Of a stretch of DNA of 64,000 nt, positions 56,346-64,000 are shown piece by piece. Location of the stretch: assembly GCA_948567375.1 (NCBI GenBank), contig OX419758.1, forward strand, positions 63,431,001-63,495,000, read 5' to 3'. The stretch's first letter is position 1; each line of letters opens with the position of its first letter. Origin of the DNA: Lunularia cruciata (taxonomy: Eukaryota; Streptophyta; Marchantiopsida; Lunulariales; Lunulariaceae). The position numbers and the translations under genes were made by a program. The notes under the pieces are model-generated. The model made no database searches, was not told where the DNA came from, and worked only from the letters and a program-made list of their open reading frames with translations.

Positions 56346-57963
56346 GTCGCAACCGCAAGTACTCCACCAAGTGACAATACCAACTAAGCACCACCCACTA
56401 ATGTAACTCTAACCGAGATAACTACACTAGGGGAAAGGGCAACTTGTAAGCTGCCATCATAACATGCACTCTCACGGTCTGCAGGTCATCACTTCCTGCC
56501 TCACCGGAGAGAAACAAAAATAGTCTGACTGGTCATCACTCAAGCCTCACCACCGAGAGCACACCAGAGCACCAACGCTCAAAAGTTAGGGCACCTCACA
56601 CAAACGTGGTACACAAACAGGAAGCAGAGAATGGAGAGGATCCAATCACAAGAAATCTAAACAAAAACCCTCCATCTCATAACACAACACGGGACTGACC
56701 CTGCCACCATTTGGCATTTGACATAAGAGCAGTTTGGATCTAAGTCCTAAGCTACCAGGATCGCCAAGAATGGGATCAAACTGCCTCTCCTAGCCAAAGC
56801 TACATGTGTATAGATAATAGTGGCGCAGTCACTTGGACAACAAGTGAGGGTGGACCAGTTGGCTAGGGCACTAGTCTAGGAACAAGAGATCTAGGGGTCA
56901 AACCCTGTTGCGCACAATCTAGCAAGAAAGGCAGATTTTGCCCACCAATGACCAAGATCTACTCTAAACTAGCTAGCCTCACGCCATCAAGTTGGCTTGC
57001 TGGCCCTTTGTAGCCTCTCATAGCCCATAGCCTTGTGCCTTGAAGCCTCTAAATGCCAAATGAGGCCTTTCTTGTTGCCACTTCAAACCTCCTCCAAAAT
57101 TGGCGAAACTTCTCCAAATCTGTGAAAGTCCTCCAAACTAGCAAAAATCCTCCAAATCTGGCCAAAATCTGACATAAACCCCTAAAGATGGCTGTCCACC
57201 AAATCCCCCACTAACTTTCCACTCGAGCCAAATTGACAAAACGGGTTTTTCCAAATCACAATTTCATGAGAAGAGCTTCCCAACTCCACCTTCAATTTGA
57301 CTTTCTGAGCCCAACTCGCATAAGATTGGTCCTGCCTTCACCTCCTAAGCTCAAAATCATAACACTGCTTGAAAATTGCTCCTTCTTTGCTCAAAATTTG
57401 GCCAGCGCTTCCGCACACCGTCCTCCTAACTGCCAAATCTGCATCACTTGAACGAGCTTTTGCACACTAGGGAAACACAAAACTTGAATCGAGCTACCAC
57501 GATCCACCGAGCTTGGAGATACCACCAACACTCAACGTTCTTGCACCCGATTTCCCCCTGACCTCACTTCTCTGATATAATCAGATTGCTTAACACTCTC
57601 AACTCAACTCAACTCAGATCAGTACTTGATCTGTCACTCTATAAACTGCCAACAATTGGGCACTGATTACAGTCAAGCCACACCCACTCAAGCATAGAGA
57701 ATCCAGGTGATGCTCGCCGGCCTCTGTCCACCATAGCCAAAACTATACCCCCTAGACTTGAGCTAGCATTGAAACCCTAATGGTCCCGCTGATGGCACAC
57801 TTGACGGTGCAAATGGTGCAAAGTGATGGTGGGCCCCACCATGAAGTCAGTACCCCGAACACCAAATCTGACTGTTGGAAAGTAGTCCCTGAGAAACTGC
57901 TAAAATAACTCTAACTACTATCATTGGAACTCTAGTGTCCGAGCAGCTAGATGTGGAACTACA
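56346..57963 (-). repeat. Element C 5' LTR and leader
   Basis: Non-coding, upstream of gag. The outer end is set by where B-family integrase resumes, and TGTAGTTCCACATC (minus strand from 57963) has the required TG start. A possible LTR end is ...TGCCA at 56712, followed by TGGTGGCAGGG. Neither end can be confirmed because the other LTR is absent. The sequence is long (about 1.25 kb LTR) and contains a tRNA-like segment at 56847-56910. Confidence 0.4.
56847..56910 (+). other. tRNA-like segment with A and B boxes
   Basis: On the plus strand, TGGACCAGTTGGCTAGGGC (56851-56869) resembles a pol III A box and GGGGTCAAACCCTG (56894-56907) a B box, at tRNA-like spacing with a short hairpin between. 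It lacks a clean acceptor stem, so it is not called a tRNA gene; a tRNA-derived SINE piece is possible. Confidence 0.4.
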
Positions 57964-58560
57964 AATGGCGTGACAAAGTCCATGACTTACCAATCGCTGG
58001 TCATGTGGGTATGGACAAGACCTTGGGTACCCTCCAATGCCAATGGTAGTGGCCTAACATGGCACAAGACTTTTTAGAGTTTGTTTGATTGTGTGAGAGC
58101 TGCCAACGTAAGAAAGCTAGCAACCAAAAACTAAGTGGACTCCTTCAACCACTCCCCATTCCATCTGCTTGATGGCAATATATGAGCTTGGATCTCATCA
58201 CATCTTTACCCAAGACAAAGTAAAGTCATATAGCGATAGTGGTGTTTGTGGATAAGCTTAGTAAGCAAATCCATTTGGCACTAACCTTTGATACCTTGGA
58301 TGCTCAAACATTGGCATAGATTTTGATATTATCATCAAACATCATGGGATACCTTGTGTACTCATCTTTGATCGTGATCCTTGATTCACTAGAAAATTTT
58401 GGCAAGCACTTTTCTAGATACTCAACACCAAGCTTTCTTTGTCCATGGCCTATCATCCTTAAATTGATGGAAAAATTGAATGTGCAAATTGTACCTTGGA
58501 GGATATGTTTCATGCCTTCATCAATGTTCACCATACCAATTATGTCTTGCACTTTCTAAG
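57964..58560 (+). pseudogene. B-family integrase, second copy
   Basis: Zinc region HDLPIAGHVGMDKTL and LCESCQRKKASNQ, then a catalytic core with YMSLDLITSLP (first Asp, about 58190), VVFVDKLSKQIHLA, LIFDRDP (second Asp, about 58365) and GKIECANCTLEDM (Glu, about 58473). Stops and frameshifts occur at about 58053, 58230 and 58385. This part is deleted from element B at 7263-11487, so it shows what that copy lost. Confidence 0.8.
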
Positions 58561-59270
58561 TTTGCATATAAAACTTCCAAACAAGCAAGCACTAGATTCT
58601 CTCTTTTCTTCCTTAATTTTGGCCAAGATCCACTTAGTCCAGATTCCTTTCTTGCTCCTCCTCTACTTCATGTCCCTCATACTTCCACCTTCTTGACCAC
58701 CATATCTCAATCCCTCCAACAAGCCAAATCTCATCTTGTTGTTGCTCAAAATCATCAAAAATAATATGCATACTACCATCGTTATGATCTTACCTTTCAA
58801 GTTGGTGATAAGATCACACTGTTGTCTAGTAACCTACCCCCTCCTACTTGATACCCCAAGTCCGTAAACTTGCTCCTAATAGGATAGGACCTTTTGATAT
58901 CACCCAAATCATTTCTCTTGTTGCTTATCAACTTGCCTTGCCTTGCAAATGCACATCCTCTTGTCTTTCATATTTCCAAGTTGAAACCCTTTGTTCTTAA
59001 TCCATATTCTTTTTCCTCTTGTGTCCAACCTCCTCCTCCTCCCATCCCTATCTTTGATCATGAAGAGTATGAAGTTGATCATATCCTTGCATGTCACCAC
59101 ATTCAACAAGGTTTTTGACAACATACAAAGTACAAAGTCCTCTAGAAAGAGTATCCCTTTCATGATGCCACTTGGGAGCCCCTTTCTCATTTGCAAAATG
59201 TGAAACATCTATCCAGGAGTTTGAAGCTTCAATAGTGATGAGGATGTTACCAACTAACGGTAGAGGAATA
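58561..59270 (+). pseudogene. B-family integrase tail and chromodomain, second copy
   Basis: The GPF/Y-like region and frame 58894-59118 lead to the chromodomain near 59055-59225: DHEEYEVDHILACHHIQQG, a shift, then KEYPFHDATWEPLSHLQN with W-E-P intact. The polypurine-like GGTAGAGGAA precedes the LTR. Confidence 0.8.
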
Positions 59271-59746
59271 TGTAACAATATGGAGTTTAGCAATGAAGTT
59301 TCAGCTCAAGGCTAACACATAGCAAAGGGGCTAAATTAGCCTAGAGTATTCTAGAAGTATCTAGGAAGCTACTTGCTACCCTCCCAAGTAGGCTAACATG
59401 CATTCCAAGTGGCGACTTCTAGGAAGAAGCTTCTTGGGAAGTTTCCTTGCTAGCTTAGCTTGCACCCCAAGTAGGTAGTTTCTAAAATTTGCTAACTAGC
59501 TTAGCTTGCACACCAAGTAGACAGCTTCTAGAAGGAAGTTTCTTGAGAAGTTTCATGATTAACTTGGCTTGCACTCCAAGAAGCGGCTCAAGGAAGCTTC
59601 TTGAGAAGCTTCTCAAGAGCTTTGTATACTCTCTATAAATACCAAAGCTAAAGCTCATGCTAGGCATTTGGAATTTACCACACACTCAAGTGTCTCAATA
59701 TGATCTTCCATTCTCTTATTTTTCTCCTTGGTCTTGGTCTTTTATA
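59271..59746 (+). repeat. LTR-B, 3' copy
   Basis: TGTAACAATATGG...TTTTATA, 476 bp. It retains TTCTAGAA and GAAGTTTC repeats, the CTTGAGAAGCTTCTCAAG palindrome (59600-59617) and the TATA box (about 59632). Confidence 0.85.
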
Positions 59747-61849
59747 CCTACAATAGATGGAGAAATCCATTTTAGCAAAAAGGGATCATACTTCATCAAT
59801 GAATAGGTGATGATATATGATGTTAAATGCCACATCATCCATGTTGCAAGAGGTAAAGGAAGGAATGGTGTTTTGAATGTGTGATAGTTCATTCAATTGT
59901 GTTGACCTTAGATGGAGTAAATGGTATGAATTGCAGATAGTTAATTTACTTGTGGTAGCTAAGCTTGCATTTTGCTTCTTGTGATAGTCAATGACAGTGG
60001 AATCTCAACAAAGAGCATTCGACAACCCTCAATAAATTCAAATTCTTTTTCCCTAACTCAAGAAATTATGGCTTCCTGACCCTGACTAATTTCTACCTTA
60101 TTGAAACTTCAACACTCATTGCTCTAGCTTTGATTTTTATCTACAATAGCCAAGATATTTTGGATAATTCTATGATTCACTCCATGCTCTTTGGCTAAGT
60201 TCCACATCAAGGTTTTCTTGACATTTTCTTGCTCTTGTTGAGCTTCTCTAGAATCTTGAGACATTATGCATCATTCAGGTGGTGCCTTATCATCTCTTGC
60301 ATTTCTAAATGCCTCCAATCTCTCCAAGAGCCATATCCAAAAGTTGCATACTTTAGTGCTAAGCTTTTCACATTTCATTTCTAATATAGCTTTCTCTAAG
60401 AGCCATATCAAAAGGATCCACCTAAAATCTGCAACTTTTGGATAAATCCACATTGAAGTCCATAGATCAAGGTGCAGACTTATTCACTAGCTTATTATGG
60501 ACACACAAATCTCAAAATAAAAATAGGAGGAATAGGGTTTAGGAGAGAGTTTGAAATCAAAGTTAGAAGGCTAGACAAATTGATCAAATTTAGAAATTGA
60601 AGGAGATCAAAGTGGAGGGGATATTCCAAAGAGAGAGGTCAAAAGATAAATCTCTTAGGTTTTGGAGAGAAATTTTGCAAAGAGAAAAATTTCACAAAGA
60701 TAAATTTTGCAAGAGAAAGAGAAAAATTCAAGATAAGATTAAAAACCTCAAAGAAATTCACAAAGAAGGAGAAGCAATTCAAAACTTTAGAGAAATTCAG
60801 AGGAAAAGAAGTTCAAAAATTGAGAGAACTTTCCGGAGTAATTTTACATGAGGATGAGTTTGAAGCCTAAGAACTCATTTACGTTTTGAAATTTAGAGAG
60901 AGCTCATGGGACTTTTTGAGAGAATGTTAGATACAGTAGAGATTCTAGATCACTAGGAGAAAAGGGATGTTTAAAGATATTAAAGAAGGCACTTGGCTGA
61001 TTGGATATAACCATATGCAGATGGCATGACCGATGTAAAATAGTGTTGGCAAGACAAGAGTCAGATTTGGAACTCAATCAAAGTAATTTGTGATCTTGGC
61101 TCTCTTGGATTAAAACTGAGCATTGGCTTAAAATACCCTTCTCTCAAGGTGAGTTATAAATTGTGAGTTCATATTTATCTTCAATTCCATTTTTTTTTTC
61201 TTTAATTCCCTTGTCAATTCAATTCATTCAAGAGATCTTTGTTCATGAGGGTGGGGGATTTTGAGGAGGACCATAAGGATGAAGAAGAATGCAAGTGAGA
61301 GTAGAGTATTTGTATTTTAGTTCACTCATTTAAAGAAATTAACTCCCTTAAGTTTTGGACGGTTTGAAATGAGAACTTTGATTAAAATATACTCTCTTAA
61401 GTTTTAGATGGTTTATATTGAGCACTTTGAGTTTATATTGATTTTTATTTGTGCACAGGTCACCATCCTCTTGTTCCTTTAGAGGATCTTTCTCCCATTC
61501 TTTAGATTAAGAGTGCATTGCTTTAGATGGTGGAGTAGTGCAAGGAGTTGAGTTCTTTATCCATGATCAATTTAGGGTTTGATAGGAAGCCATCATCTCT
61601 TGGGCCAAGAGAGGGAGAGAATGAGGGAAGTGAGCCTTAATAAAGAGAGAAAATCTTATTCTTGAGAGAGAGCATTCTTTAGCTGAGCAAGAAGATCACA
61701 TCATTATTACAAAAGAAAAAAGAGAAAAGGTGACCGCGTAGGAAAAAGGAAGGATGGGAAGACCCCATCAAGCCATACAAGGGAGAGACAAAATAGACTA
61801 AAGCATATATATTGGGAAAGTTAGATAGTCTCATGTCACATCAAGAGCT
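59747..61849. other. AT-rich DNA with a purine-rich tract
   Basis: 60520-60910 is strongly purine-rich on the plus strand and gives a Lys/Glu-rich frame of 84 codons (60597-60851), probably a composition effect. A short tandem duplication (CTCCCTTAAGTTTTGGACGG, CTCTCTTAAGTTTTAGATGG) is at 61344-61410. No gene recognised. Confidence 0.5.
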
Positions 61850-63470
61850 TATTGTTGAGGTTTGAGGAAGAATGAGGACATTTACTCTCAAGAGTTTACT
61901 ATTACAAAAGAGATGTTAGATGAGGCATGGAGAGCTTCTAAGGATTCATACGAGATGGAGATAGTTGTACAAATGCAAAGTCAGGCCAACCTTATATAAC
62001 TTGCCATTCATAGGATTCAGATCACTAGCATATGAAGTGTCCTTTGTGGGAATCAGACAAACAATATAGCAAGTGTCCCCCAACTCTAATAGAGAGTCTA
62101 GAGAGTGTCACTCATGGGCCTATGGGTGGGCCCAGTGTTATTACACCTAATATAGACATTATTGCTTGGAGACCGTGAGTATCAAATGATCTTGCACCGT
62201 CATCCACTTTTAGACATATGATAGAGGAGATTGAATGGCTCAAGCAAAGGAGTATGAAACTATTCTATGACCTTTTTAGAGTAAGAATGTTAAGAGATCA
62301 GATGAGTTTTTCTAGAGTGTTCATTCTGTGGATCATTTTTGCTCATGAGAGGCACATAAATTCTTTTTTTTAGATCTTTATTATCTTGTGGATATGATGT
62401 GGGATATGAGTCCTTGCTCTTCTCAATGTAGGAACTTGGTCTAGGAGTTAGGGTAATCACACTATAAAGGTAATAGTACATTTATGTATAAACCACAATC
62501 TAGAGTTATAGAGTTTATGTAGTATTGTCTGACTTAGTTTGAGGTTATCATTTGGATGGATAGCACAAGGATAGAAGTAGAATATCTCCTTAGATTCATG
62601 TGGGATGAGGGTTTACTATTTGAGTATATGAACATATGGTGCACCTCATGGTCTTACTTGATGTCCAATATGGGTATTGAGATAGGTGGAGAGGTTCCAC
62701 CTATAGATATTATAGTGCATTCATTGCCTTAGGTATCTACCTTCAAGATTTATTGATAGTTGAAAGTGCATTCTTCCCATATTGTAGTAACAATCTTCAT
62801 GGTGTTATCCATCCTTTGGTATTTACTCCATATCTTACTAGGGAAAAAATGACCTCAATTCAGATAGTCAAATTATTGTACTTCTTTTAAGTACATTGAT
62901 AACTATTATTTTAGCTTTATAGCTAGGAGAAGAGTTATATCAATAAAAAATTGTAATATTAAAAAAAGACCAGGCCAGTAGTTAAATATTGGCTAGGTTC
63001 TTTAGTATTAAATACGAGAGTAGGAGAGTTATATACCTCCTCATGGGACCTCTTGAGACCTCCATTGGATAGATTTTGAGATAACACATGCTCAAATATT
63101 GCCTTCCTCATAAGAGAGTCGAGCTCCAATCATCTTAGGGATTATATTGTGGATCTATATGACAATTTAGCTAGATCTGTCTAGGATCTCCCCATGCGCC
63201 AAGATGAGTGGGATTGGATGTAGAGATATAGTCCAATGTAGATACATTGATGATGCACTAAGCTTTAAACGCTTTGATGATGCACTAGAGTGCATTAGAG
63301 TAGAGCGTACGTACACTCAAGAGAATACCCTAGATAGATACTTGCTAGATCACTACTCTACCATATCTCTTATGGGTTATGATCACTTATACATTTTAGC
63401 ACACTCTTTGCACATACTTTTTTATATATATTTTTTTCACCCATTTTATCACTTGTAAAAGTTTAAATTG
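61850..63470 (+). pseudogene. Weak coding remnant, unidentified
   Basis: Plus-strand translation gives short protein-like blocks between stops, for example RYHMLKYCLPHKRVELQSS near 63080 and EIEWLKQRSMKLFYDLFRVR near 62230. The spacing suggests an old long ORF, perhaps of a retroelement gag or a plant mobile domain protein. I cannot identify it. Confidence 0.25.
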
Positions 63471-63870
63471 TTGAACCTTGTGAACATAGTTATGTAAGTG
63501 TTAAAACTTATAAATAAACTCAAACTTGTGATGATGTACAAAACTTGTACACTTATACTCTATATCAATGTTATTTTCAAAACTTGTGAATATATTATAT
63601 TGATGTTATACCTCCAAAACTTGTGAATATGGTTAAAACTTGTGTACTTATATCTTGTATTGATGTTGATGCTCCTAAACTTAATGATAAATTTTAAACA
63701 AGTGTGAAACCTTATATAAAGGTGTGTATTAATACTAGTGTGAGGACTTAGTAAAAACTATATTCTATATTGATGTTGATTACTGTGAACTTAGTCACAA
63801 CTTATATACAAGTGTGAAACTTTGTATAAAGGTGTGTATTTATGTTAGTGTGAGGAATTAGTCTATAAAA
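63460..63870. repeat. Diverged tandem repeats
   Basis: AAACTTGTG-containing units recur between 63500 and 63660, and a unit with ACAAGTGTGAAAC...TATAAAGGTGTGTATT...TAGTGTGAGGA occurs at 63697-63752 and 63807-63857, about 108 bases apart. Confidence 0.7.
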
Positions 63871-64000
63871 GTATGAGGCACTTGAGGGAAAGATGCAAAT
63901 AAATGTGCTTGCAATTGCACATGGCAAGCAAGCTCTTTTGATGGACAACCAAGCTTTGCGCAAGCAAGGACCACTATAGCCAACCAAGCCTTGCATGATA

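Larger units (their letters stand above)
49906..57963 (-). mobile_element. Element C: Ty3/Gypsy with DNA methyltransferase domain
   Basis: Read on the minus strand: 5' LTR and leader (57963 to about 56350), gag with two zinc knuckles, aspartic protease, a C5-cytosine methyltransferase domain, reverse transcriptase, RNase H and integrase, which breaks off at 49906. Gypsy order is clear. The coding part keeps long open frames (up to 308 codons) with a modest number of stops, so it is better preserved than elements A and B. The 3' LTR is lost at the junction with an LTR-A-like fragment. The right edge at about 57963 is where B-family integrase resumes. Confidence 0.85.
46901..59746 (+). mobile_element. 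Nested composite based on a B-family element
   Basis: LTR-B at 46901, B-type gag and part of protease to 49576, then unrelated minus-strand DNA (LTR-A piece plus element C) to about 57963, then B-type integrase, chromodomain and an LTR-B ending at 59746. The order fits one B-family element split by insertions, with loss of its reverse transcriptase region. The flanking pentamers do not match (AAGAG, CCTAC) and the two LTRs differ in internal repeat content, so two different insertions brought together remain possible. Confidence 0.55.

Noticed and set aside
56847-56910. True tRNA gene
   Set aside because: No closed acceptor stem and poor anticodon arm.
60597-60851. 84-codon Lys/Glu-rich ORF
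   Set aside because: Explained by a purine-rich tract; no conserved motif.

Overview
The window looks like nuclear DNA of a seed plant, most likely a gymnosperm or another large plant genome (inference). One intact plant gene, with four GT-AG introns, sits in a sea of old LTR retrotransposons that are nested, truncated and full of stops. There is no bacterial gene organisation, no rRNA and no convincing tRNA gene.

Layout. 1-6337: a 5'-truncated Ty3/Gypsy chromovirus on the + strand (element A) ending in a 759-bp LTR. 7263-11487: a second chromovirus (element B) with two LTRs, a tRNA-iMet-type primer site and an internal deletion, lying between two outward-facing copies of an unidentified 200-bp sequence. 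11500-17786: AT-rich DNA, then a GC-richer block with a fold-back/tandem repeat cluster. 17787-20172 (minus): the only intact host gene, a five-exon GDSL esterase/lipase predicted at 373 residues, with a TATA box near 20549. 20950-33228: AT-rich DNA with scattered coding remnants, hairpins and a 355-bp tandem duplication. 33229-39600: an almost full-length Ty1/Copia element with near-identical LTRs and a 4/5 matching target duplication. Its long leader carries a fragment of midasin, a host AAA ATPase of ribosome biogenesis. 39601-46900: GC-richer DNA without a recognised gene but with several small repeat families. 46901-59746: a nest made of a B-family element whose 5' LTR is split by a solo A-family LTR (perfect 5-bp target duplication), and whose body is split by a minus-strand Gypsy element (element C). 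59747-64000: AT-rich DNA with weak coding remnants and tandem repeats.

Most notable. Element C encodes gag, protease, then a DNA C5-cytosine methyltransferase domain, then reverse transcriptase, RNase H and integrase. The methyltransferase has recognisable motifs from the SAM-binding loop to the C-terminal motif in unpermuted order, but this copy carries Arg in place of the catalytic Cys. A retrotransposon carrying its own methyltransferase could in principle modify its own or host chromatin. The second notable item is the midasin fragment in the Copia leader, a host-gene capture. All retroelement copies here carry disabling lesions, so the GDSL gene is the only locus I would expect to make a functional protein.
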